Below, in pieces: positions 1-10,010 of a stretch of 64,000 bases of DNA; within the stretch, counting starts at the first letter, position 1, and each line of letters starts with the position of its first letter. The DNA lies in NCBI GenBank assembly GCA_037893225.1, contig JAZGUH010000123.1:1595001-1659000 (forward strand), given 5' to 3'. The notes below the pieces were generated by a model that saw only the letters and a program-made list of their open reading frames with translations, was not told the DNA's origin and did not search any database. Made by a program: the position numbers and the translations under genes. The stretch comes from Hippasteria phrygiana (taxonomy: Eukaryota > Echinodermata > Asteroidea > Valvatida > Goniasteridae).

Positions 1-1241
1 TCTGGTGTCAAAGGGCCGACGATACTTATGCGTCTTCCACACTTTAACATGATCAGTGGATTTGCACCAGATTACATGCATGCAGTTCTTCTCGGGATAT
101 GTAGACAGATGACATGTGGTTCGATTCATCCTACCATCAGTCACCATGGTATATTGGAAGAAGTGTTGATAGGCTTGATGAGCGGTTGTTGGCAATCCAT
201 CCTCCACAAGAAATAACCAGACGTCCACGCTCCCTCAAGACCAGGAGATACTTCAAAGCAAATGAATGGCGGGCTTTTTTTGCTTTTTTATTCAACAGTC
301 ATTCTAGAAGGAGTGTTAGGTCATAGGTACAAGGGGCATTTGGATCTACTGGTTGTAGCCATACATGCTCTTTTGAAGGATGAAGTGAAAACCACATCAA
401 TAGACATGGCTGAAAGGCAGCTTTCAGAGTTTGTAGAGCAGATGGAAGATCTCTATGGTGTGGAACATTTGTCCTTCAACATCCATCAATTGATGCACGT
501 ATCACAGTCTGTGAGAAATTGGGGCCCCCTCTGGGCAATATCTGGTTTTACTTTTGAGGATCAAAATGGAGTCTTATTAAAGTTTGTCAAAGGAACACAG
601 TATGTACCCGAGCAGATTTACAACCACTTTGTTTTGAAGGAAAGTTTACCTTCAGAAGCCAACAAGAAGATGGTTGGAGCAACTCCGCCAGTGTGCTCAA
701 TGTATTTACGGCTGACATCAACCCAGAAGCACCCACACAGTCATTACCATCTGTCAGTCGATGTTGTTGTTTGTGGCCTACCAGTGTTAATGAAGTTGAA
801 GCCTGTAGAGCAGATTGCTATTGAAGGCTGTCTGGGGAGAGTTTTGGATGTTGGACATTTTGTACAACACTATATAAACGTTTCATTGTGAACCATACAA
901 TGTATCATGCACTGAAGTACAAGCAGTCTCCAAAAAGTTCGAACTACACCTTCATGTCTTCAGAGGGGTCATTCTGGGACATACTGAGTTTTGTTTCATT
1001 GATGGTGTGTGGCCATGTGGAATATTGTGATTGTAGGTATGACAGGTTTGTCATAGCGAGGCAGCTCAGACCAGTGTCTCAATCAGTCAGATGTCAACAG
1101 CTCTATGTCCAACAGGTAGAAGTTCTTCAGCATATGGTTAGGGCTTTCTCAGTCACTGAAATGGAAAGAAAAGCAGTAAGGATGACTAATGGGCATAAGG
1201 TTTTTGTTGCACCTTTGCCAAACAAATTAGAGAGTGATTAA
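1..1241 (+). pseudogene. EnSpm/CACTA-like transposase relic, unit 1 (5' part outside window)
   Basis: Remnant of a DNA-transposon transposase of the EnSpm/CACTA (Tnp2-like) type. Readable blocks lie in alternating frames: a block ending LLGICRQ near 108, then WFDSSYH..PWYIG..RLLAIHPPQEITR from about 111, then HLDLLVVAIHALL..ELYG-like and NIHQLMHV..GPLWAISGFTFED from about 290 to 875, then a C-terminal block at 888-1241. Frame changes fall near 109-114, 262-300 and 875-890, so no full protein can be made. The pattern 'PDYMH.VLLG...WFDS...WYIG...I.PP..I.R.PRS...R...KA.EWR' is the family signature I recognise; the assignment is from memory of the family, not a search. The N-terminal half is missing only because the window starts here, as units 2 and 3 show. 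The same frame breaks occur in all three units, so the gene was dead before the array formed. It is on the strand opposite to the GPCRs. Confidence 0.72.
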
Positions 1242-1618
1242 ATCTTGGTGAGCAATTCTGCGACATTAATTCTACATGTTCTTGTATTTAGGATACATAC
1301 ATGTAAATCTAAATGATTTTAGGATTTATAGGTGATGGAACTTTTGTTGCGATGTTGTGCAAAGCCACATTTTTCTTCCGTATCCTCATTATTTAATTAA
1401 AACAACTTAAAGGAACCATGCTTCCCAAATTGACCGGATCACATTTTATTTCATAAATAAATTCATTTATATGTATTAAATGTGAATTAAAAGCCAAACT
1501 GGTTTAAGCGAAGTTTTAGTGTGATTATTTGCCGCTCAAAAATTGACCCCCCCTTTTTGAAATTTGTTGAGACTCAAATTGAGGGCGCTGTTCGTGACGT
1601 AGACCGAGGCACCGAAAT
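1242..1618. other. A+T-rich spacer, unit 1
   Basis: Non-coding DNA between the transposase relic and the THAP exon, with TTTATATGTATTAAATG-like runs and a short C-run near 1546. I see no gene or known repeat. It recurs at 16,547-16,923 and 31,044-31,420. Confidence 0.5.
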
Positions 1619-2064
1619 TCATGGATCGACTCGATAGTCTGGACCCGGCCCGTATACACACACTAGGTCTACACGTGCAATTTCGTAAGTTGCAACAACA
1701 ACTAACATTGAACTTACCCTGATTTTCTCCCTTTTAGAGAAGGCTCCTCGGGGAATGGGCCGTTTAACTGCTTTCGCCTTTATCTTACTCACATCTGGGA
1801 ACTTTGTTGGGATGGCAGTGGACTTGAGCATATTTTTAATGGTCATCCCAAAGGATTTGAAAATACCAGTATCGAAACACGACGGCTCAAAGTGGTCGCT
1901 ACATAACACTGAAAAGCTGCTGGGGCCGGATGGACCTCTTTGCTCGTCACCTTCACTTTCGCCGTCCGAATTCTCCGATATTTCGCTTCAGTTGGAAATA
2001 AATAAAGGCTTACTCCACCCGTCGTTGTTTTGCTGCACCCAGCAGCCACACACCTTGTCGGCAT
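1619..2064 (-). pseudogene. THAP zinc-finger exon, frameshifted, unit 1
   Basis: The minus strand starts ATG at 2064 and reads MPTRCVAAGCSK, then LYLFP; after a one-base frame change it continues LCSDHFEPSCF. Together these are the Cys-x4-Cys...Cys-x2-His layout of a THAP (C2CH) DNA-binding domain, including the conserved initial Met-Pro and the terminal 'F' of the domain. The frame change lies around 1905-1925, just before LCSDHF, where one frame gives AFQCYVATT and the other SFSVLCSDHF. Downstream the reading continues as basic sequence (KIKAKAVKRPIPRG) to a good 5' splice donor, GTAAGT, at about 1717, so this is exon 1 of a spliced gene or of a THAP-carrying transposon such as a P-element relative. 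No following exon was recognised. The frameshift is shared by all three units, so the exon was probably already broken, unless the frameshift hides a real intron boundary. Confidence 0.7.
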
Positions 2065-4172
2065 GGCCGAAAAACCACTATATTTTGCTTAGATTTTGGA
2101 CGAAGAATTTTCGCTGTACAATGTACACACAATGCATACCCGTGATGAGTGGGTAATGTGCCTCGATCTACGTCACACACTTATGTTAATGAGGGTCCCA
2201 CTCAGGGGGCGGAGTAGCTTGGACAAACATTTTCAAAAATTGTTTTCTCATATTTAATCTGGGAAATAATTGTCTCTGGACACAAAATATCATTGTCAAG
2301 ATAATACTTTATTGTTTTAAGCAGGAATAATGCAATATATATATCCTATATCATGTTTCCTTTAATAATCTACAGTTCTCGAAAAACGGCTAAACTTCGT
2401 CAATATAAAGTGTTTAGCAAACACGTATTTCACATTTTTCTGTTGTTAATAACGATATCTATAGTGTGACATCATTTAAAAGTGTACGAGTATGGCTGTG
2501 CACAAATTACTTATCTACAATTTAACAAAATCCAAGTGCTATCATATTGCAACTAAGTTTAATGTTTATACACCGTACATTCTAAAAATCAAACACAGAT
2601 GAACTCATTTTCCCCCACAATTCTTAACGTTAGGCTATTTTTGGAATATGACATGCAGGTCTACGATTACCTTTGTCTTTAAGATCGTCCAACAAATTCA
2701 TTCGGATAGCAGAGGAAAATGGAGTGTGTGTCCCCTTTTCCGTGATTTCCGGCCGGGTGCAATCTGTCTGAGGTTTTTGTCTGCTATTATGCATTGCTTA
2801 TTCGTATGGTGAACCAAGCTGATAAAGTTTCAAGAACATTCTTGACCATGGCTCATAAAAAAAAACTGCTTTTGATCGGCACGTACATACACGCAGTACA
2901 ATTGCTGTCCGAAAACATTTATCCTCCATAGAGAATGTGACTTTTTGTATTTATAGACTAATCCGGCAACCAAAATTAAAAGCATTTACTGCGGTGGCAC
3001 CACGCTCGCGTGTGTGTTTTACGCACGCGCTCGACGCAGCTTCGACCAACGGGGTGTTTACAACTTGCCAAAATGCGCACGCGACTCAGATTAAAGAACA
3101 CGGGCAGCCTGCACGCGAGCGCGGCACCACTGTAAAAATTTCCACTGTAAAAAATTCCTGTATATGCACATTTCAAAAGCACTGTTTTCTCATTAATTCT
3201 CGACCATTCTGTAAATTAAATGTCTGGTAATTTTTTAAGAGATCTGACCGGTTTGGTTAATATGTATCAGCACTCTTCTTTAATTAATGGACGATGTGCA
3301 TGTTTTCTTGGCAAATTGTTAAATCAGGGCCGTTGAGCAAAATAACGTCTGTAAGTATTTTATATGCAAGCAGTAATAATGACACAACTGGTCCACGAGA
3401 TATTGAGTTGAACATTTTCAAGTATTTCTGCATTATTCAAGAATATTCATGATTGTTTTTACAACCATTAGTTTATTTTGACTGAGTAAATCTAATTCTT
3501 CATAAATTGATTTTGAACATCAAAAGAGAATTGCTTTCTCCATATTGATGTTCAAACTGAGTGGGAATTTTCTTTTAATGTCAAAGACGTACTGTACAAA
3601 TGCAAGAAATACTGTATAACTATTTGTATTTATATACAAATAAATGTGCATTTTTATAACAATGTATACCCGGTACACTACTAAAGCCCGTTTGCAATTA
3701 TCTGAAAACCAAATTGACCAAATTATTTTTAAAAACGTGTGTAGGCCTATCCGCATAAATGGTACAAACATCTTGTGAAAATTATTATAATGCTGTCATA
3801 GTAAATAAAACATGTTATGCATTTCAAAAAAGTTTCACGGAAAGTTACTGGTGATAATGTACTAGGAATGTTGCATATGGCCCTGACATTTGTCTCCCTC
3901 GTGCTCATACGATGCTTACTTAATGCATGTTTAAGATTTCTACAAATATATCTAGCTTAAGCGCACTGAGAAAGCCACAAACAAGTTGCACCGATATCTT
4001 GCATTACACATATAATCAATTAACCTCATCGAAAGCAGAGCCCTGCAGATTTCCTATGCACAAACATTAATCAATGGAGGAGTCCCTTATAATCACGAAA
4101 ATTATGACTTCTCCCTATGCTATTTTAATGTTCCCTTTTATGCTTTCTACGATTCTTAATGCTGTATAGGTG
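2065..4172. other. Intergenic spacer, unit 1
   Basis: About 2.1 kb of A+T-rich DNA with short unsupported reading frames. A G+C-rich island at about 2990-3130 (ACGCACGCGCTCGACGC and similar) is the only compositional change. No conserved domain was recognised in any frame. Parallel copies are 17,370-19,474 and 31,867-33,974. Confidence 0.5.
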
Positions 4173-4355
4173 TCTTATAGGTCTCTATAGCCATCCTATA
4201 GAACAACACAGACCCCTATAGGAATCCTATAGGACACAAAATTGTCCTATAAGAATCCTATAGGAATGTTTAGAGTCCTTTACATGTCCTATATGAATCC
4301 TATAGGATTCTATAGAATCCTATAGGATCCTATAGGATTCCTATAGGACTTTTTT
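4173..4355. repeat. CCTATAGGA palindrome cluster, unit 1
   Basis: At least seven exact CCTATAGGA words, plus near-matches (CCTATAAGA, CCTATATGA, TCTATAGAA), packed irregularly into about 180 bases. The core TCCTATAGGA is a perfect palindrome, so single strands could fold in many registers. The cluster directly abuts the left edge of the hAT-type MITE. Confidence 0.8.
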
Positions 4356-4362
4356 GTAAGGG

Positions 4363-4856
4363 GGGGCTGTTCATTTTTGAATAATTAAGTATTCGATTAT
4401 TCGAAACTAGGTTTGACCGAATATTCGAATATTTGATACTCGCCGATCAAGTTTTTCACGCGTCAGCTGCAGTTGCTTGCCGCACCGGTAAAAAGTTGCA
4501 CGCAAACCACGCCGATGTTTTACGTGCGGCGATCGATATTATATACTGCCCGATCAACATTTGTTTGCATGCGCCTGTTGTATCAAGATCATTACGGGAC
4601 GTATAACAAGAAACCAAACTCCAGCCTGTGTTTTTGTCAGGGTTTTTTACAAAGGGGAACAATAACCTCCATCCACAAAAAAGTTACCGTCAACAAAAGT
4701 GCTACATTTGACACTGCTAATTAAAGCGCCGTAACATTTATAGCATCAGAGTCGTATAATATTTCTTTTTTCAAATATTCGAACCGTCAAAAATGGTATT
4801 CAAATATTCGGTTGACGTTCGAATATTTGAATATTCAGTATATTCGGACAGCCCTA
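4363..4856. mobile_element. hAT-type MITE (family 1), GPCR A flank, unit 1
   Basis: About 494 bp, non-coding. The ends are inverted: left (TA)GGGCTGT then TTTTTGAATAATTAAG, and right ATTCGGACAGCCCTA. It is rich in ATTCGAATATTCG near both ends. The right flank is ATTCAGTC, the same 8 bp that flank the intact copy at 23,025, but the matching left duplication is missing here; instead the CCTATAGGA tract abuts the element, whose first two bases read GG rather than TA. So the left edge is a rearrangement joint rather than an original insertion edge. Small reading frames inside it are not conserved as protein. Confidence 0.8.
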
Positions 4857-5744
4857 ATTCAGTCCCATCTAAAAAAGGTTAGACTCTTCTTGGCATCATT
4901 GGCCTTTTTCTTAAAGGACCTGTGTGCCTATACATGTACTCCATAAGTAAATAAACCTTTTTGACTTCTCAATGCATTGTGGGCATTGATAACAGGCAAA
5001 CCATAATTTTTGCACAAACTTATGGCACTGTGAACTAGTCCAAACATTCATTGATAATATTTACAACTGAAGGAACCAAGCTGGCCGAGTTGCTGGAACA
5101 TGTACCATAAAAATATCAGTACAGACTATGAGAAGCAATGGATCTCCGGTGAGAGAGTGATTGTAAGGATGTGACCAACTCGTCTTCAACCAAATTAACA
5201 ATGCCCTTCTGTATTCTATCTAATATAGTGACAAGCAGAAGCACAAGCTCAGATGTGGGAACAGTAGATACTGTTCCCACATATCTTTGCATGGAACTTA
5301 TGAAAGACCTCCGGAATTAGAACAGCTAATAATGCCATATTAACCAATCAAAATTGGATTCAAAAGTAAGTTACAACCATGACAAACAATATGACCAACC
5401 ACATCCTTTCTACTGTTGCATCTAAACTTTGTTGGACTAAGTACTTTCTAATTAGAATGTTTAATTAGATTTACTTATTAACATTGATATTCATGATGAT
5501 GTAAATAAGAAGAGATTATTGCCCTGTTCAGTGTGTTTTTTTTGTCCAGGAATTGTACAGAAGTGGGAGAACACTGAACAAAAATGCAGTCCATCTATCT
5601 AGAGCCCAATTACATGTATTTTTTTTCTGTTCATTGCTAATTTGTATGATCATTTAAAAATTCTCCTTCCGTTCAGTTATATGTGTGGTTGTATGTGTCT
5701 GGACTTACGTAGGACGATGCTATTAAATGTTATTTGTTGAAAAG
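4857..5744. other. 3' flank of GPCR A, unit 1
   Basis: Non-coding DNA downstream of the receptor, paralogous to the 3' flank of GPCR B (9,024-9,900). It contains a perfect 12-bp-arm hairpin at 5255-5280 (GTGGGAACAGTA with its complement, 2-base loop) and a looser inverted pair, GTTCAGTGT at about 5525 and ACACTGAAC at about 5571. No polyadenylation signal stands out. Confidence 0.55.
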
Positions 5745-6698
5745 TCAGCAGCAATGTGAGACTAGCAAGCTGTGCACTGTTTGCCGAAGCTCCTTGTTCC
5801 TCCAGTAATAAATGACGATATTCAGCCAACTGTTGCTAAAGAAGACAGCAGTTGCAATGGTATCCAAACTGTGCCAAGGTTGGATTATATTGCTTGAGAC
5901 TAAGATGAGTCCAATAGTGTTGAAGCCCCAGCAGATGCCTAAAGCTCCCGTTATGATGATCACGGTCGTAGCAGACTTAGTGCTGATTGGCTGCGGAACA
6001 TTCTGTCCCCCTGGAGGGTTGCCAATTTGAATCTGAGCAGCAATATGTCGAGCCTGATGACGAGCAATTTTAAGAATGTGTACATAAAGTATCAGTATGA
6101 TACTAAATGTAATTGTGAGTGAGGAGATGTACGCAGCATACAAGGCAGATTTACCTTTAACAGGCCTGCAGTTGTTTTGGATGGAGATTTCGACAAGGTC
6201 TTGTAACAATATGACATGCAGAGTGATGCTTGCAATCAGAGGCACTGTCCAAATAAGAGCGATAATAATCTTTGCCCGTTTTGGTGTCATGAGATTTGGG
6301 TAGCGCAGGGAATGGACAATAGCAATGTAGCGATCAATTGTTAAAAGGACCAGGGACATCATACCAACAAAAAAAAGTGATGGTGACACGGCTTGCCAAA
6401 CAGTGCAGAGAAACTCTCCCAGCACCCATTTGCCTGCTATGAGTGAAGTCAGCTTTGGAGTTGCAGAAAAAAGCCCAATGCAGATGTGAGAAATGGTGAG
6501 CGAAGCCATGAACATCTTGGTGGTTTCTTGGATGCCGCTGGCCCGATGAAGAGTAACAAGGCCCAGTGGATTTAGAATGAGTATCAGAACGATCACCAGA
6601 GTCACAAGCACATTGGCAAAGATTTTCAACGGCTCCTGCTGTGCAGTGAATGCTGCTTGTGTGGTCATTTCAGATGCATTGCTGTATGTAGAATTCAT
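5745..6698 (-). CDS. Class A (rhodopsin-like) GPCR, type A, copy 1
   Basis: Intact single-exon receptor of 317 residues on the plasma membrane; ligand unknown. It starts at ATG 6698 in a strong context (ACCATGA). Two N-glycosylation sites sit in the short N-terminus (N2-S-T, N7-A-S). Seven hydrophobic segments lie at about 28-50, 60-86, 99-121, 143-166, 184-208, 243-267 and 278-298. Visible motifs are C98 (3.25) pairing with C177 in loop 2, D122-R123-Y124, W150 (4.50) and C256-W257. Departures from the class are His71 where D2.50 is expected, Phe259 in place of P6.50, and N293-IVI-Y297 instead of NPxxY. The tail is only about 18 residues, ending HCC. The layout resembles amine/adenosine/melanocortin-like receptors, but the subfamily is undecided. 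It lies 5.5 kb from GPCR B on the same strand. It differs from copies 2 and 3 at residue 22 (Pro versus Ser). Confidence 0.93.
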   Translation of the reverse strand: MNSTYSNASEMTTQAAFTAQQEPLKIFANVLVTLVIVLILILNPLGLVTLHRASGIQETTKMFMASLTISHICIGLFSATPKLTSLIAGKWVLGEFLCTVWQAVSPSLFFVGMMSLVLLTIDRYIAIVHSLRYPNLMTPKRAKIIIALIWTVPLIASITLHVILLQDLVEISIQNNCRPVKGKSALYAAYISSLTITFSIILILYVHILKIARHQARHIAAQIQIGNPPGGQNVPQPISTKSATTVIIITGALGICWGFNTIGLILVSSNIIQPWHSLDTIATAVFFSNSWLNIVIYYWRNKELRQTVHSLLVSHCC

Positions 6699-7535
6699 GG
6701 TGCTAATGTCTGTACAGTGAATGCTTCACACCAAGTGATGTAATTGTCACTGATTGTCCTGTGAGCTTGAAGAGGATGTTGCAAGTTTGTCTGTCAGCAG
6801 ATCCCATCTACACCAAACTGAGAATGATGTGCTTGAGTGTCACTATATCCCACCAAATGCCTTGGAGGACGGTATTGAGCACCTAAATACTTTTAAAGCA
6901 GAGCCTCATCTGAGCAACAAATAACCTGTTGCTTTGACAACTCTGAAGATGTGTCCACAATCCCTGTTATTCATTCGTCAAGTACTGAAAACTAAACCAT
7001 TCATTCGTCAAGTACTAAAAACTAAACCAAACAGTGCCAACAATCTCAAATTGCTTTTCCTCAATTATCTAGCCTTGATTGACAACTTGATTGCCTCTTC
7101 ACGATACAACAGTTATCATTTCATATGTCCATCAGAAATTAACATTTGGCCAGGAACCTTGATGAAATCCTCCATACCAAACTCTACCACATGCAGTAAC
7201 CCGCTGGCTCATTCTTTGTCCTTGACAGGGACATGAAGCCCCAAGCACATCCTCCAGAACCTCCTGGTGGATTTGGAAGGATCTGGGATGGTTAGATGGT
7301 TTCGGGCTAATAAGCCGGTGATACTTGGTGTGAAGTTAGGGGTGTGATGTAGACAGAGTTGACACAGATGACACAGTTAATACAGTTAATTAAATTTCAG
7401 CTTAAGGACATCATTTATTTGACCAACCCAGCTCCCTTCCTCTGCAACCAAACAACTATAACTTATTCAGCCACCCAACACTAACCCCTGCCGTCTTCAA
7501 CCACTAAACACCATAAGTGAACCTTAAACTGTTAT
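6699..7535. other. 5' flank of GPCR A, unit 1
   Basis: Upstream DNA of the receptor. Homology with the B upstream flank holds to about 7103 (CCTCTTCACGATA), which marks one edge of the A/B duplication. A 29-bp direct duplication with the word ATTCGTCAAGTACT lies at about 6969-7028; B has it once. At 7145-7175 there is a 31-base match, with one mismatch, to the transposase relic at 14,819-14,849. No TATA box was clear. Confidence 0.55.
6969..7028. repeat. 29-bp tandem duplication upstream of GPCR A
   Basis: Two adjacent copies of a segment starting ATTCGTCAAGTACTGAAAAC, with one difference. It is present in units 1 and 2 (22,270-22,329) but single upstream of GPCR B and of the third A copy. 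Confidence 0.8.
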
Positions 7536-8344
7536 CATTAGAATTTCTGTAATAATATTAATTTGAATTATTTCAACACACGCAGGCACGCTACCAACTG
7601 CTTGCTCGAAACACGTATCTCATTTTTCAAATCACTACAACTGATAGAACACATTACACAGTAAAATTACAGTGTTGAGTACCATAATTTATCTCAAGAA
7701 ACTAATTTTCACAACATTCAGTCTAGGGCTGTATATTTTTGAATAATTAAGTATTCGATTATTCGAAACTAGGTTTGACCGAATATTCGAATATTCGATA
7801 CTCGCTGATCAAGTTTTTCACGCGTCAGCTGCAGTTGCTTGCCGCACTGGTAAAAAGTTGCACGCAAACCACGCCGATGTTTTACGTGCGGCGATCGATA
7901 CTATAAACTGCCCGATCGACATTTTTTGCATGCGCCTGTTGTATCAAGATCATTACGGGACGTATAACAAGAAACCAAACTCCAGCCTGCGTTTTTGTCA
8001 GGATTTTTTACAAAGGGGAACAATAACCTCCATCCACAAAAAAGTTACTTTCAACAAAAGTGCTACATTTGCTACAGGCCTGCAGTTGTTTTGGATGGAG
8101 ATTTCGACAAGGTCTTGTAACAATATGACATGCAGAGTGATGCTTGCAATCAGAGGCACTGTCCAAATAAGAGCGATAATAATCTTTGCCCGTTTTGGTG
8201 TCATGAGATTTGGGTAGCGCAGGGAATGGACAATAGCAATGTAGCGATCAATTGTTAAAAGGACCAGGGACATCATACCAACAAAAAAAAGTGATGGTGA
8301 CACGGCTTGCCAAACAGTGCAGAGAAACTCTCCCAGCACCCATT
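7536..8344. other. 805-bp complex insertion unique to unit 1
   Basis: The 535 bases 7536-8070 (5' flank plus the left part of the MITE) are repeated at 8341-8875, and between them lie about 271 bases copied from GPCR A. Units 2 and 3 lack this, which accounts for the 802-bp length difference between units. The right joint shares CATT between donor and acceptor; the left joint carries about two or three non-matching bases. The sequence fits a replication template-switching event. Confidence 0.85.
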
Positions 8345-9023
8345 AGAATTTCTGTAATAATATTAATTTGAATTATTTCAACACACGCAGGCACGCTACC
8401 AACTGCTTGCTCGAAACACGTATCTCATTTTTCAAATCACTACAACTGATAGAACACATTACACAGTAAAATTACAGTGTTGAGTACCATAATTTATCTC
8501 AAGAAACTAATTTTCACAACATTCAGTCTAGGGCTGTATATTTTTGAATAATTAAGTATTCGATTATTCGAAACTAGGTTTGACCGAATATTCGAATATT
8601 CGATACTCGCTGATCAAGTTTTTCACGCGTCAGCTGCAGTTGCTTGCCGCACTGGTAAAAAGTTGCACGCAAACCACGCCGATGTTTTACGTGCGGCGAT
8701 CGATACTATAAACTGCCCGATCGACATTTTTTGCATGCGCCTGTTGTATCAAGATCATTACGGGACGTATAACAAGAAACCAAACTCCAGCCTGCGTTTT
8801 TGTCAGGATTTTTTACAAAGGGGAACAATAACCTCCATCCACAAAAAAGTTACTTTCAACAAAAGTGCTACATTTGACACTGCTAATTAAAGCGCCGTAA
8901 CTTTTTATAGCATCAGAGTCGTATCATTTTTTTTTTCTCGAATATTCGAACCATCAAAAAAGTATTCAAATATTCGGTTGACGATCGAATATTTGAATAT
9001 TCAGTATATTCGGGACAGCCCTA
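7724..9023. mobile_element. hAT-type MITE (family 1), GPCR B flank, unit 1, with internal rearrangement
   Basis: The element starts TAGGGCTGT at 7724 and ends ACAGCCCTA at 9023. The flanks are ATTCAGTC on both sides (7716-7723 and 9024-9031), a perfect 8-bp target duplication. It is 1,300 bp here only because the 805-bp insertion sits inside; the clean version in unit 2 is 495 bp. The 8-bp duplication plus short inverted ends places it with hAT-like elements. No transposase is encoded. Confidence 0.85.
8074..8344 (-). pseudogene. Captured fragment of GPCR A (residues about 90-180)
   Basis: Exact-looking copy of 6160-6430, offset 1,914. It encodes on - the segment from WVLGEFLC through the DRY motif, transmembrane 4 and NNCRPV of loop 2. 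It has no start of its own in frame with a signal, no transmembrane 1-2 or 5-7, and lies inside the MITE. The frame runs on into MITE sequence to 7998, but nothing suggests a working product. Its near-identity to the source shows the event is recent. Confidence 0.9.
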
Positions 9024-10010
9024 ATTCAGTCCCATCTAAAAAAAGGTTAGACTCTTCTTGGCATCATTGGCCTTTTTCTTAAAGGACCTGTGTGCCTATA
9101 CATGTACTCCATATTAAGTAAATAAACCTTTTTGACTTCTCAATGCATTGTGGGCATTGATAACAGGCAAACCATAATTTGTGCACAAACGTATGGCACT
9201 GTGAACTAGTCCAAACATTCATTGATTTGATTTACAACTGAAGGAACCAAGCTTGCCGAGTTGCAGGAACATGTAGCATAAAAATATCAGTACAGACTAT
9301 GAGAAGCAATGGATCTCCGGTGAGAGAGTGATTGTAAGGATGTGACCCACTCGTCTCCAACCAAATTAACAATGCCCTTCTGTATTCTATCTAATATAGT
9401 GACAAGCAGAAGCACAAGCTCAGATGTGGGAACAGTAGGATACTATTCACAAATGTGACCCACTCTACAAAAATGAGTTTGATGTGTTAAAAATACATTT
9501 TTAAGCTTTACAGTTGGTCTGAAAGAGCATGAAATAAGCTTTCATTTGATATATGGCACAACTCTGCAGTGTAATGCATTGTTTTTTTATGATTTCTTTT
9601 ATGTGTGCGACATTAAAACACCCCCTACGTGAAAGTGTAATGCGCGACATCCGACTCATTTTTGCAGAGCGGGTCACAAATATCTTTGCATGGGACTTAT
9701 GAAAGACCTCCGGAATTAGAACAGCTAATAATGCCATATTAACCAATCAAAATAAGATGAAAAGTAAAGTTAAAACCATCACAACCAATGTGACTGATCG
9801 CATCCATTCTCCTGTTGTCGGACTGAAGTACTTTCCAGTTAGATTATTTAATTAGATTTACTTATTAACATTTAAAAACTTAAGCAAACAGATTAAAATA
9901 AACCACCTTTAAAAAAAGTCAGACTCATGTCACACCACATTGCTCTGATTGAAGCCGTGGCTTATTCAATTCATTTTCCATTGTTTTTGCTATTTGTTGC
10001 CACTGTTCTG
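9024..10010. other. 3' flank region of GPCR B, unit 1
   Basis: Paralogous to 4857-5700 downstream of GPCR A, interrupted at 9454-9678 by an inverted-repeat element. Homology with the A flank fades near 9890, before the large foldback. No gene was seen. Confidence 0.5.
9454..9678. mobile_element. 225-bp terminal-inverted-repeat element, unit 1
   Basis: The ends are TGTGACCCACTCTACAAAAA and, on the opposite strand, TGTGACCCGCTCTGCAAAAA, continuing ATGAGT; about 27 bp pair with few mismatches. The A-receptor flank lacks it at the corresponding spot (about 5265), giving an empty site. The target duplication is not clear (CACAAAT occurs at both edges, but its limits are ambiguous). It is non-coding. 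Confidence 0.75.

Noticed and set aside
8663..8890. 75-codon frame repeated in every family 1 MITE
   Set aside because: It starts at TTG, lies in a non-autonomous element, and is lost in the diverged copy at 50,862; no domain.
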